Notes under the pieces: generated by a model
What the model was told of the DNA's origin: nothing
Database searches by the model: none
What the model saw: the letters and a program-made list of their open reading frames with translations, nothing else
Source of the DNA: Roseiterribacter gracilis
Lineage (GTDB): Bacteria; Pseudomonadota; Alphaproteobacteria; BOG-932; Roseiterribacteraceae
Direction of reading: 5' to 3'
Assembly: GCA_018332375.1 (NCBI GenBank)
Contig: BOPV01000001.1
Coordinates: 2,480,001 to 2,544,000, forward strand
Length of the DNA stretch: 64,000 nucleotides
Shown here: one piece after another, positions 51,952 through 61,022 of the stretch
How positions within the stretch are numbered: position 1 is the stretch's first letter
How the letters are laid out: each line of letters opens with the position of its first letter
Made by a program: the position numbers and the translations under genes

Positions 51952-52560
51952 ATGACCGAGGGACCGAAGACCGAGACTGTCACGCTGTACGACCAGCTGG
52001 TCGCGCAGCTACGTGCCGCCGGCGTTGGCGAGGACGCGCCCAAGATCGGCGACCCGCTTCCCGATTTCGCGCTGCCCGACGGCGAAGGCCGGCCGGTGAC
52101 GCCCGCGTCGCTCTACGCAACCGGTCCGCTGGTACTGAGTTTCCAACGCGGCCGCTGGTGCCCCTATTGCCGCGAAGAAATGCAGTCGCTGCAGACGCAG
52201 GCCGCGGCCATCCAAACCGCGGGCGGCAAGGTGGTCGCGATCACGCCGGAAATCGGCGGCGGCGCGTTGCTGCTGCGATCAACATTGTCGCTCGACTATC
52301 CGGTCTTGTGCGATGTCGATAGCGGCGTCGCGCTGACGCTTGGGTTGGTCTTCCGGCTCACCGACGATGTGCGCCGTTCCTATCTCGCGAAGGGGCTGGA
52401 CCTGACGACGCTGTATGGCAACGCGTCATGGTTCTTGCCGGTGCCCGCAACCTTCGTCGTCGATCGCAGCGGTACGATTCGCTTTGCCCATGTCGATGTC
52501 GATTTTCGCCAGCGCGCCGATCCCGACGCGGTGCTGCGCGCGGTGCAGAGCGCGGCCTAA
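51952..52560 (+). CDS. Peroxiredoxin-like AhpC/TSA protein
   Basis: 202 residues from ATG 51952. Thioredoxin fold with SFQRGRWCPYCREEMQSLQ (~72-90), where Cys in CPYC is the peroxidatic site, and LPVPATFVVDRSGTIRFAHV. Expected to reduce peroxides. Divergent from ndh, so both may answer oxidative or respiratory stress. It converges with, and overlaps by four bases, the LysR gene. Confidence 0.87.
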   Translation: MTEGPKTETVTLYDQLVAQLRAAGVGEDAPKIGDPLPDFALPDGEGRPVTPASLYATGPLVLSFQRGRWCPYCREEMQSLQTQAAAIQTAGGKVVAITPEIGGGALLLRSTLSLDYPVLCDVDSGVALTLGLVFRLTDDVRRSYLAKGLDLTTLYGNASWFLPVPATFVVDRSGTIRFAHVDVDFRQRADPDAVLRAVQSAA

Positions 52561-53441
52561 GCCGCAACACCCCAAGCGCGCGCCCGCGCTGCGCGCACGA
52601 ACGCATCGGCGGCGGCGGAGCGGCGACGTCCGGCAACCGTCGCGACGGCAAGCGCGCGATCGAGTTGCACGTCTTCGAACGGCCGCGTCACCAGCCCGTC
52701 GCGCAGCGGATGAAACGCACCGATCAGCGAACGGCCCAGCCCAGCCGCGACCAGCAGCTGCACTTGCGCTTCGCCGGCCGCGCGATGGCGGATCGCCAGT
52801 GCCACGCCGCGTTCTTCTGCCAGTTGCACGAACGCACGCCGCGTCGGGCATGCACCACATTCGATCCAGCTGGTTCCGCGCAACGCATCGAGCGAAATCG
52901 ATTCGCGCGATGCCAACGGGTCGTCGGCGCGCAGCAACACCAAGATCGGTTCGCGCGCCAAGGTCCAGGATTCAACACGTTCGGGCAGATCGCCGACATG
53001 GGTGATCAGCAGCGCATCGAGATCGCCATGCATCGCGTCTTCGAGCAGCGTCGCTTGCGCGCCCGTCGCCAACGTCAGTTCCAAGCCGCCGATCGCGCTG
53101 TCGAGATGGCGCAAAGGTTCGACCAGCTCGTGCACCGGCAGCGCATCGACGACGCCCAACGCCAGCGGCACCACATCGGCACGCTTTACGTGATCGGCCA
53201 ACGCCTTCGCCGCCTCGGCGGCGTCGAAGGTCCGTTGCAGGTGCGGCTGCACCGCGCGACCGAGATCGGTCAGATGGGTCAAGGCGCGCTCGCGGCGGAA
53301 CAACAACCCGCCCAGCTCCTCTTCCAGCTTTTGGATGGCGCGGGTGAGCGACGGCTGCGTGACGTTGCAGTCCTCCGCCGCGCGCGTGAAGTTGAGCGTG
53401 CGCGCCACGGCCAGGAAGTATCGCACTTGATGCATTTCCAT
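52557..53441 (-). CDS. LysR-type regulator
   Basis: 294 residues from ATG 53441 (MEMHQVRYFLAVARTLNFTR). HTH FTRAAEDCNVTQPSLTRAIQ is canonical, and the effector domain spans ~90-294 with two Cys in IECGACPTRRAF. Convergent with the peroxiredoxin gene and divergent from the M2 peptidase gene, either of which could be a target. The Cys pair would suit redox sensing but is not proof of an OxyR-like role. Confidence 0.87.
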   Translation of the reverse strand: MEMHQVRYFLAVARTLNFTRAAEDCNVTQPSLTRAIQKLEEELGGLLFRRERALTHLTDLGRAVQPHLQRTFDAAEAAKALADHVKRADVVPLALGVVDALPVHELVEPLRHLDSAIGGLELTLATGAQATLLEDAMHGDLDALLITHVGDLPERVESWTLAREPILVLLRADDPLASRESISLDALRGTSWIECGACPTRRAFVQLAEERGVALAIRHRAAGEAQVQLLVAAGLGRSLIGAFHPLRDGLVTRPFEDVQLDRALAVATVAGRRRSAAADAFVRAARARAWGVAA

Positions 53442-53620
53442 GGCGCTCTCCGATCCGTCTTCGACGGTGCCTGTTCGGACCTGGTGGGAAAAGGTCACCG
53501 GGGCGACACAATCTGTCGCGCCGCAATCTCTATCGCACTGCACCAGGCATTGTCTGCTGGCCGCGTGCCGTCCTTGCCGCTAGGACGGATCCTCATTGCA
53601 ACTCCAGACGAGCGCCGACC

Positions 53621-55417
53621 TTGAACAGATTGATCGTGTCCGTCGCCGCTGCCGCCCTGCTCGCCTTTGCGATGCCGGTGCAGGCAGCCCAACCCACCGC
53701 CGCCGAAGCAGCCGCCTTCGTCGACAAGGCCGAAAAAGAACTCGAAGCGCTGGGGCTGGAAAGCGCCGCGGCAAGCTGGGTGCAGGCAAACTTCATCACC
53801 GTCGACACGATCAAATTGTCGGCGCTGAACGGAAAGCGCGTCACCACTGCCGCGGTGCAGTTCGCAACCGACGCCAAGAAGTTCGATCAGGTGCAGGTCG
53901 ATCCGGTGGTGCGCCGCAAGCTGGAACTGTTGAAGCGCGGCACCACCCTGCCGTCGCCGAAAGACCAGGCCAAGGCGACCGAGCTGGCGCAGATCAAATC
54001 CGAACTGCCTGCCATGTACGGCGCCGCCAAATGGTGTGAGGGCGACAAGTGCATCGACGGCAACGCACTGGAAGATCTGATGCGGCGCGAACGCGATCCG
54101 CAGAAACTGCTGGCCGCATGGGCGGGCTGGCACGCACAGGCCAAGCCGATGAAGGCGAAATACGCGCGCATGGTCGAGCTGGCCAATGAAGGCGCGCGCG
54201 AACTTGGCTATAGCGACGTCGGTGCATTGTGGCGGTCGAAATACGACATGCCGCCCGATGCATTCGCAGCCGAGACCGATCGCCTGTGGGGCCAGGTCAA
54301 ACCGCTCTACGAGTCGCTGCATTGCTATGCGCGCGGCAAGCTGAACGAAAAATACGGCGATGCCGTCGTGTCGAAGACCGGCCCGATCCCGGCGCATGTG
54401 CTGGGCAATATGTGGGCCCAGGCCTGGGGCGAAATCTTCGACGTCGTTGCACCGGCCGATGCCGATCCGGGCTACGACCTCAACAAGCTGCTGAAAGAGC
54501 AGAATTACGACCCGATCAAAATCACCAAAGCCGGCGAAGGCTTTTACACCTCGATCGGTTTCGCGCCGTTGCCCAAGACGTTTTACGAACGCTCGCTGTT
54601 CGTGAAGCCGCGCGACCGTGAAGTCGTGTGTCACGCCAGCGCGTGGGATCTCGATAACAAAGACGATCTGCGCATCAAAATGTGCATGTCGGGCACCGAC
54701 GAAGATTTCCAGGTCGTGCATCACGAGCTGGGCCACAACATCTATCAACGCGCCTACAAGAATCAGTCGCCGCTGTTTCGCGGCGGCGCCAATGACGGTT
54801 TCCACGAAGCGATCGGCGATACGATCCAACTGGCGCTGACGCCGTCCTATCTGAAACAGATCGGCCTGCTGACCGCAGAACCCGATCCGTCAAAAGATAT
54901 CGGCCTGCTGCTGAAGCGCGCGATGGACAAAGTCGCCTTCATGCCGTTCGGTCTGTTGATCGACCGTTGGCGCTGGGATGTGTTCGCGGGCAAGACGAAA
55001 CCCGCCGACTACGAAAAAGCCTGGTGGGCGTTGCGCGAAAAATATCAGGGCGTGAAGCGTCCGCTTGCCGACGACGCCGATGCGTTCGATCCGGGTGCCA
55101 AGTTCCACGTCCCGGGCAACACGCCGTACACGCGCTACTTCCTGGCGCATGTGCTGGAATTCCAATTCCACAAAGCAGCGTGCGAACAGGCTGGCTGGAC
55201 CGGCCCGCTGCATCGCTGCACCTTCTACGGCAACAAAGAAGTCGGCAAACGCTACAACGCGATGCTGGAAATGGGCGCGTCGAAGCCGTGGCCGGAAGCG
55301 CTGAAAGCCTTCACCGGCACCGACAAGATGGATGCATCGGCGATGCTCGCGTACTTCGCGCCGTTGAAGACGTGGCTCGACGAGCAGAACAAAGGACGTC
55401 AGTGCGGCTGGAACTGA
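53621..55417 (+). CDS. M2 family (ACE-like) peptidyl-dipeptidase
   Basis: 598 residues. TTG 53621 is the apparent start; a GTG at 53636 would cut five residues. Signal peptide NRLIVSVAAAALLAFAMPVQA. The zinc motif VVHHELGHNIYQRAY (HExxH ~369) and NDGFHEAIGDTIQLALTP (third ligand Glu) are diagnostic of M2 angiotensin-converting-enzyme relatives. Removes C-terminal dipeptides from peptides in the periplasm. Ends in a strong terminator. Confidence 0.92.
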   Translation: MNRLIVSVAAAALLAFAMPVQAAQPTAAEAAAFVDKAEKELEALGLESAAASWVQANFITVDTIKLSALNGKRVTTAAVQFATDAKKFDQVQVDPVVRRKLELLKRGTTLPSPKDQAKATELAQIKSELPAMYGAAKWCEGDKCIDGNALEDLMRRERDPQKLLAAWAGWHAQAKPMKAKYARMVELANEGARELGYSDVGALWRSKYDMPPDAFAAETDRLWGQVKPLYESLHCYARGKLNEKYGDAVVSKTGPIPAHVLGNMWAQAWGEIFDVVAPADADPGYDLNKLLKEQNYDPIKITKAGEGFYTSIGFAPLPKTFYERSLFVKPRDREVVCHASAWDLDNKDDLRIKMCMSGTDEDFQVVHHELGHNIYQRAYKNQSPLFRGGANDGFHEAIGDTIQLALTPSYLKQIGLLTAEPDPSKDIGLLLKRAMDKVAFMPFGLLIDRWRWDVFAGKTKPADYEKAWWALREKYQGVKRPLADDADAFDPGAKFHVPGNTPYTRYFLAHVLEFQFHKAACEQAGWTGPLHRCTFYGNKEVGKRYNAMLEMGASKPWPEALKAFTGTDKMDASAMLAYFAPLKTWLDEQNKGRQCGWN

Positions 55418-55435
55418 CCGCACACGCCTAAAACA

Positions 55436-55469
55436 AAAACGGCGGCAGTCTCGCGACTGCCGCCGTTTT
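55436..55469. terminator. Terminator between M2 peptidase and cheZ
   Basis: AAAACGGCGGCAGTC and GACTGCCGCCGTTTT form a perfect fifteen-base stem around TCGC. A- and T-runs on the two sides allow use by both convergent genes. Confidence 0.85.
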
Positions 55470-55487
55470 CATTTCGTATGCCTGCGA

Positions 55488-56051
55488 TCAGAGATCAGCC
55501 AACAGCGCGTCGATATCCGCCTGGCTCATCGCCTGGCCCGCAAGCTGCGGACCGTTGAGCAAGGCTTCGTCGCCGGTGCGCGTGTCGCCGGTCGGTGCCG
55601 GTGCGGCCTGGCCGGCGCGATCCAACGTCGAGGCCATCTTGGCCAGACGCTCTTCGATCGTACGCAGCGCGCGCAGCACCTTGGCGATGCGCTGACCGGT
55701 AATGTCCTGGAACGAGCAGGCTTCGTAGATCTCGCCGACAATCTCACCCAGCTTGGCCGCTTGGGCCTCGCCGACTTCGGTCTGCACTTTTTCGATCTTT
55801 TCGGCAGCAGACAGAATCGCGTTGGTCGCCGACTCAGTCGCCTGCACCACCGCTTCCAATTGCTCGGACGCGGTCGGGACTTCTTTGTCCGCCAACTCAC
55901 CGGCGTTGATCTCGGCGAGATCGCGGAAAGCGCGTTCGATGGCTTGCGCCAACGCACGCATCGCCGCCGCCATCGCTTCGCGCTTGGCAACCGGTTGATA
56001 GTTGTCCGCGACCTCGGCCAGCACGGATAGGCCTTGTGAGTCGATCGGCAT
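55488..56051 (-). CDS. cheZ: CheY phosphatase CheZ
   Basis: 187 residues. Long helices form the dimeric bundle, and the catalytic EIYEACSFQDITGQRIAKVL (~107-126) includes the Gln/Asp that attack phospho-CheY. The tail SQADIDALLADL resembles the CheY-binding N-terminus of FliM, joined by a flexible Pro/Gly/Thr linker. Lies 24 bases downstream of cheY. Indicates flagellar chemotaxis. Confidence 0.88.
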   Translation of the reverse strand: MPIDSQGLSVLAEVADNYQPVAKREAMAAAMRALAQAIERAFRDLAEINAGELADKEVPTASEQLEAVVQATESATNAILSAAEKIEKVQTEVGEAQAAKLGEIVGEIYEACSFQDITGQRIAKVLRALRTIEERLAKMASTLDRAGQAAPAPTGDTRTGDEALLNGPQLAGQAMSQADIDALLADL

Positions 56052-56075
56052 CTCAAATCCTCGCTACGACGACGG

Positions 56076-56459
56076 TCAGGCCGGCTTGTTCAGAACGCTT
56101 TCGACCTTGCTCTTCAACGTTTCAGCGTTGAACGGCTTGACGATGTAGTTGTCGACGCCGGCCTGTTTGGCGGCGATGACGTTCTCGGTCTTGCTTTCGG
56201 CCGTGATCATGATGAACGGGATCTTGGCCAGCTGCGCGTCCTTGCGGCATTCCTGCAGCAGCTGCAGTCCGGTCATCGGCTCCATGTTCCAGTCGCTGAT
56301 GACGAGACCGAACTTGTCCTTGCGCAACGCCTGCAGCGCACTGGCCCCATCGTTCAGTTCGACGACTTCCTTGAAGCCGATCGTCTTCAGGAGATTGGCC
56401 ACGATCTTGGTCATCGTTTTGTAGTCGTCGACGACCAGGACTTTCATGTCCGTGTTCAT
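56076..56459 (-). CDS. cheY: Chemotaxis response regulator CheY
   Basis: 127 residues from ATG 56459, a single receiver domain. Acidic pair in VLVVDDYKTM, acceptor Asp in LVISDWNMEP (D~57), Thr in MITAESKTEN, Lys in YIVKPFNAET. Phospho-CheY binds the flagellar switch. Directly upstream of cheZ. Divergent from the metalloprotease-like array. Confidence 0.92.
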   Translation of the reverse strand: MNTDMKVLVVDDYKTMTKIVANLLKTIGFKEVVELNDGASALQALRKDKFGLVISDWNMEPMTGLQLLQECRKDAQLAKIPFIMITAESKTENVIAAKQAGVDNYIVKPFNAETLKSKVESVLNKPA

Positions 56460-56665
56460 TTTTACTCCGTTCCCCGCCTTTGGCCGGGCGCCGTTCGCCC
56501 GAGCCTGCTGCGTAACGAGGCTTTGTGAACGAGGATTTAAAATCGCTGTGGAATGCGGAAAAGAACCGCCCTGCGCGCAGCGTGTAGATCGCAAAATACA
56601 CAAGTAAAATCAGTGTTTCATTGCCATCGTCCAGTCACGATCGGCAGGTTTATGCTGCCTGCGTC

Positions 56666-58057
56666 ATGTTTGCTTTTAACGTTTCCTACGCGGACCCGAC
56701 CGGGACCGTCAGCGGCGATTCCGCGGCACTGATCCAGAACGACATCGCCGGCGCCATGCGCTGGCTTGGCCGGTACATCCAGGGCCTCGGCTCGCTGGAA
56801 GTCGTTGCAACCACCGCAAGCCAAGGAAGCAGTTCCTTCCTGGCCGAGGCCGGGCCGGATGCTTTCGGCGTTATCAGCCGCCTGCCCAGCGGCGGATTCC
56901 TGCAGCAGCCTGGCCCCGCCTACGAGCTCAGCACCAGCCGTGATCCCAACGGGACCGGCACCGATTTCCACGTCACGATTAATTCGGATCGGATGTCGCA
57001 ATTCTGGTTCGACCCGACGCCCGATGATCTCAGCGACCGGCCACCGTCATCGCAAACCGATTTCGAAGGCGTGATGGTGCATGAAATCATGCATGCGCTG
57101 GGCTTCACCGGGAATCGCCAACTCGACGGCAGCTTCTTCGACGCCGACCGGTCGCCCTACGACCAAGCCATGCGGCTCGATGCGAATTTGGGTTGGGTCT
57201 ACGATTCCGAAGCAGTGCGCGCCGCCAACAACGGCAATCCCATCACGATTGATTCGACGCATGGCGAAGGCTCGCGCTGGTATCACTTGGCGGTGTCGAA
57301 CGACTTGATGTTCTGGGCCGCGTCGCCCGGCATTCGTCGCGGCATCTCCGACGTCGATCTCGCCATTCTGCACGACAACGGCATTCAGTCGGTCACGCCC
57401 GACGCAGGCAACAATGTTTGGTTTGGCAGCACCGGCGCTGACGGCATGGTCGGCCGCGAAGGCGACGATCATCTCTACGGCCTGTCGGGCAACGATCGTC
57501 TCGACGGTTGGCAGGGCAACGATCTGATCGATGGCGGCGATGGTTTCGACACGTCGGCCTTTGCCAGCAGCCGCGCGCAATTCACCATCAGCGGCAGCAC
57601 CGGCAACCGCGCGGTGCAGGACAGTACCGGCATCGAAGGGCGCGACACGCTGCGCCATGTCGAAGTGTTGCAATTCGCCGACAAGACCCTGTTCGATCTG
57701 GCTGGCAGCGACGCCACGGTTGCGCGTCTCTATTCCGCCGCCTTCGCACGCGCGCCTGATGCGGCCGGCCTTTCGGTGCAGATCGACGCGTTACATGCCG
57801 GTCTGTCGCCGCTGAATCTGTCGCAGAATTTTCTCGGCAGCGCCGAGTTCGTCGCGCGCTATGGCGCCAACCCGACTGACAATGCCTATGTCACCGCGCT
57901 CTACAGCAACGTGCTGGGCCGCGTGCCCGACGGCGGCGGCTTCGCGGTGCAGATGGACGCGCTGGCGCACGGTCTCAGCCGCGCGCAGCTGCTGTTGAAT
58001 TTCGGCGAGTCGCCGGAAAACCAAGCCAAGGTTTCGGCCGACTGGTTGCTCGTTTAG
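56666..58057 (+). CDS. RTX/DUF4214 zinc-metalloprotease-like protein, paralogue 1
   Basis: 463 residues from ATG 56666 (MFAFNVSYADPTGTVSGD); no signal peptide. Domain order: N-terminal ~1-110 with FWFDPTPDD (~113); zinc-peptidase-like core with HEIMHALGF (H139, E140, H143); THGEGSRWYH (H199, H207) with DLMFWAA, which resembles a Met-turn; SDVDLAILHDNGI; RTX glycine-rich repeats ~255-295 (GDDHLYG, GNDRLDG, GNDLIDGGDGFD); DUF4214 pair ~350-460. The classic metzincin third His at HExxHxxGxxH is absent; an H at +68 fits a leishmanolysin-like layout. First of five tandem paralogues; likely secreted by a type I system not in this window. Confidence 0.82.
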   Translation: MFAFNVSYADPTGTVSGDSAALIQNDIAGAMRWLGRYIQGLGSLEVVATTASQGSSSFLAEAGPDAFGVISRLPSGGFLQQPGPAYELSTSRDPNGTGTDFHVTINSDRMSQFWFDPTPDDLSDRPPSSQTDFEGVMVHEIMHALGFTGNRQLDGSFFDADRSPYDQAMRLDANLGWVYDSEAVRAANNGNPITIDSTHGEGSRWYHLAVSNDLMFWAASPGIRRGISDVDLAILHDNGIQSVTPDAGNNVWFGSTGADGMVGREGDDHLYGLSGNDRLDGWQGNDLIDGGDGFDTSAFASSRAQFTISGSTGNRAVQDSTGIEGRDTLRHVEVLQFADKTLFDLAGSDATVARLYSAAFARAPDAAGLSVQIDALHAGLSPLNLSQNFLGSAEFVARYGANPTDNAYVTALYSNVLGRVPDGGGFAVQMDALAHGLSRAQLLLNFGESPENQAKVSADWLLV

Positions 58058-58155
58058 TCGCGATCACTAGCGACAACCGGTCAGCCGACCATTGGTAGAT
58101 CTCGATCGAATTGATATCTGGGCCGCGCAACGAGGCCGGTCTATGCAGGCGGGCG

Positions 58156-59577
58156 ATGTTCGCCTTCACGGTTGCACTGACCGATCCGACGGGAACGCTC
58201 AGCGCTACGACGCTGACGCAGATACAAACCGCGACCGCAGCGGCGCTGCGCTGGGTCGGCCAATACATACAGGGTACTGGAACGCTGCAGGTTGCCGTCG
58301 ACGTCGTCGCGGCCGGTGGTGCGTTCGATGCCGAGGCAGGTCCTGACGGTTTCGTCCCCGTCGGTAAGGTCGCAGGCGGGACGTTGCTGCGCACCGATGC
58401 AGCGTCGAAGCTTGTTACCGGACAAGACGCAAACGGCGCGGCTGACGATCTGCATGTCCATATCAACGCCGATGCATTGCGGTTTTTCTGGTTCGATCCG
58501 ACGCCCGACGAACATAGCGACGTTCCGCCGGACCTGCTGAGCGACTTCGAATCGATCGTCCTGCACGAGCTGTTTCACGCGCTTGGCGCAACCGGCAAAC
58601 GCAGCTTCGACGGCAGCTTTCCTGACAACAGCCAGTCGTTGTTCGACAGCGCGACGCGGTTCGATCCGGTACTCGGCTGGGTCTATGACTCCGAAGCGGC
58701 GCGCGCCGCTTATGGCGGCCGGCCGGTTCCCGTCGATTCGACGCATGCCGCAGGTTCGCGCTGGTATCATCTCGACCTGACGCACGATTCCGATCCAAGC
58801 AACGATCTGGACCTGTTGTTTTTCCAGACGCCGACCGGGGCTAGCGGCGTACGCCCGCATCCGTCCGACATCGATCTCGCAATTCTGCACGACAGCGGCT
58901 TGCAGTCGGCAGCGCCCGACGACGGCGACAATATCTGGTTCGGCAATGACGGCGCCGACGCGGTCAACGGTGCGGCCGGCAACGATCATCTCTACTTGCT
59001 TGCGGGCAACGACCACGTCACCGGCGGCAGCGGTGACGATCTGATCGACGGCGGTGACGGGCTGGACGTGGCGGAGTATGCCGGCGTCCGCGCGCAATAT
59101 GCGATCAGCGGCACAACCGGAAACCGCGTTGTGCAGGCGAGCGCGGGCGCCAGCGAAGGGCGCGACACGCTGCGCCATGTCGAAGTGCTGCAATTCGCCG
59201 ACAAGACTCTGTTCGATCTCGCCGGCGGCGACGCGACCGTCGCCCGGCTCTACAGCGCGGCCTTCGCACGCGCGCCCGACACGTCCGGCCTGGCCGTGCA
59301 GCTCGACGCGCTGCATGCCGGCCTGTCGCCGCTGCAACTGGCCGCCAATTTCATCGCCTCGGCCGAGTTCGTCGCACGCTATGGCGCGGCGCCCAGCGAC
59401 GTTGCCTATGTCACCGCGCTCTACAGCAACGTGCTCGGACGCGTTCCCGACCAGGGCGGCTTCAACGTGCAGCTCGATGCGCTGGCGCACGGTCTCAGCC
59501 GCGCGCAGCTGCTGTTGAATTTCGGCGAGTCGCCGGAAAACCAAATCAAGGTCAGCGCCGACTGGCTGCTGGTCTGA
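58156..59577 (+). CDS. RTX/DUF4214 zinc-metalloprotease-like protein, paralogue 2
   Basis: 473 residues from ATG 58156 (MFAFTVALTDPTG). Same plan as paralogue 1: FWFDPTPDE, HELFHALGA (H137, H141), THAAGSRWYH, a longer insert (THDSDPSNDLD) before LLFFQ, SDIDLAILHDSG, an RTX block (GADAVNGAAGNDHLYLLAGN) and DUF4214 tail. The Met of the putative Met-turn is Leu. The last ~66 coding bases before its end match paralogue 1 exactly, even at silent positions. 98 bases after paralogue 1. Confidence 0.82.
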   Translation: MFAFTVALTDPTGTLSATTLTQIQTATAAALRWVGQYIQGTGTLQVAVDVVAAGGAFDAEAGPDGFVPVGKVAGGTLLRTDAASKLVTGQDANGAADDLHVHINADALRFFWFDPTPDEHSDVPPDLLSDFESIVLHELFHALGATGKRSFDGSFPDNSQSLFDSATRFDPVLGWVYDSEAARAAYGGRPVPVDSTHAAGSRWYHLDLTHDSDPSNDLDLLFFQTPTGASGVRPHPSDIDLAILHDSGLQSAAPDDGDNIWFGNDGADAVNGAAGNDHLYLLAGNDHVTGGSGDDLIDGGDGLDVAEYAGVRAQYAISGTTGNRVVQASAGASEGRDTLRHVEVLQFADKTLFDLAGGDATVARLYSAAFARAPDTSGLAVQLDALHAGLSPLQLAANFIASAEFVARYGAAPSDVAYVTALYSNVLGRVPDQGGFNVQLDALAHGLSRAQLLLNFGESPENQIKVSADWLLV

Positions 59578-59604
59578 TCGGCTGCAGCGGCGTTACGCTG
59601 CCGC

Positions 59605-60993
59605 ATGTTCGCGTTCAACGTCACGCTGACCGATCCCACCGGCCGTCTCGACAGCGCAACCCAGGCGCTGATCAAAGGCGATCTCGAAGGCGCGTTGCGC
59701 TGGATCGGACGCTACGTCCAAGGACAGGGCTCGCTCGAACTAGCCGCGATGGGCGTGTCGGTCGGCACGACCGGCTATCTCGCCGACGCCGATGCAAATG
59801 CATTCCCGTCCGTAGCGCCGCTTGCAGGCGGTGGTTCGCTGATCGCCGCCGGCCCCGCCTATGAATTGGTGACGGGCAGCGATCCGAACGGCGCCACGCC
59901 CGATTTTCACGTCAGCCTGAATGTCGATCTGATCGGCCGCTATTGGTTCGATCCGACACCCGACGATCTGAGCGATGGCCCACCGGTCGGCTTGATCGAT
60001 TTTGAAAATGTCATGGTGCACGAGGTGCTGCACGCGTTGGGCTTTACCGGCAACCAGCGCGACCTGAACGGCAACTTCGCCAATCTCGATCGCTCGCCCT
60101 ACGATCTCGCAACGCGCCAGGATGCAAACGGCCTCTGGATCTACGACAGCGCCGCCGTGCGCGCCGCCAACAACGGCAATCCGGTTCCGGTCGATGCAAC
60201 GCATGGGTTGGGGTCGCGCTGGTATCACGTCGATGTGCCAACCGACCTGCTGTTCTGGGCAGCAGGATCGGGTGTGCGCCGCCCCTTGTCCGACATCGAC
60301 CTCGCAATCCTGCACGACAACGGCATTCAGTCGGTAACGCCGGATGCCGACAGCAACATCTGGTTCGGCAACGACACGTCCGACATCGTGGCGGGCCTTG
60401 CGGGTGACGATCATCTATTTGCAATGGGCGGCGACGACCGTCTCACCGGCGGCACCGGCAATGACCTGCTGGATGGCGGCGACGGCGTCGACACCGCGGT
60501 CTATATCGCGACCAAGGCGCAGGTGCAGATCACCGGCGCCGCCGGAAATCGCACCATCAACAGCGCGCAAGACGGGCGCGACACGGTGCGCAACGTCGAA
60601 GTTTTCGTGTTCGGCGACAAAACCTATTTCGATCTTGCCGGCAGTGACGCGACCGTCGGACGTCTCTACGGCGCCGCCTTTGCGCGCGCCCCCGACGCAG
60701 CCGGGTTGGCGGTGCAGTTGAACGCGCTGCATCAAGGGCTGACGCCGCTGCAACTCGCCGCCAACTTCATCGCCTCGGCCGAGTTCGTCGTGCGTTACGG
60801 CGCGTCGCCCAGCGACGTCGCCTATGTCACCGCGCTCTACAACAACGTGCTGGGCCGCATTCCCGACCAGGGCGGTTTCAACGTGCAAGTCGATGCGCTG
60901 GCGCACGGAACGACGCGCGCGCAACTGCTGCTCAATTTCGGCGACTCACCTGAAAATCAGGCTAAGGTGACGAGCGACTGGATGTTGGCCTAA
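59605..60993 (+). CDS. RTX/DUF4214 zinc-metalloprotease-like protein, paralogue 3
   Basis: 462 residues from ATG 59605 (MFAFNVTLTDPTGRLD). YWFDPTPDD, HEVLHALGF (H139, E140, H143), THGLGSRWYH, DLLFWAAG, SDIDLAILHDNG, RTX (GDDHLFAMGGDDRLTGGTGN) and DUF4214. Closest to paralogue 1 in the catalytic core. Only 27 bases follow paralogue 2, so the run is probably one transcript. Confidence 0.82.
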   Translation: MFAFNVTLTDPTGRLDSATQALIKGDLEGALRWIGRYVQGQGSLELAAMGVSVGTTGYLADADANAFPSVAPLAGGGSLIAAGPAYELVTGSDPNGATPDFHVSLNVDLIGRYWFDPTPDDLSDGPPVGLIDFENVMVHEVLHALGFTGNQRDLNGNFANLDRSPYDLATRQDANGLWIYDSAAVRAANNGNPVPVDATHGLGSRWYHVDVPTDLLFWAAGSGVRRPLSDIDLAILHDNGIQSVTPDADSNIWFGNDTSDIVAGLAGDDHLFAMGGDDRLTGGTGNDLLDGGDGVDTAVYIATKAQVQITGAAGNRTINSAQDGRDTVRNVEVFVFGDKTYFDLAGSDATVGRLYGAAFARAPDAAGLAVQLNALHQGLTPLQLAANFIASAEFVVRYGASPSDVAYVTALYNNVLGRIPDQGGFNVQVDALAHGTTRAQLLLNFGDSPENQAKVTSDWMLA

Positions 60994-61022
60994 GCGCGCA
61001 GTTTCACAGTACGAGCGAGCAT

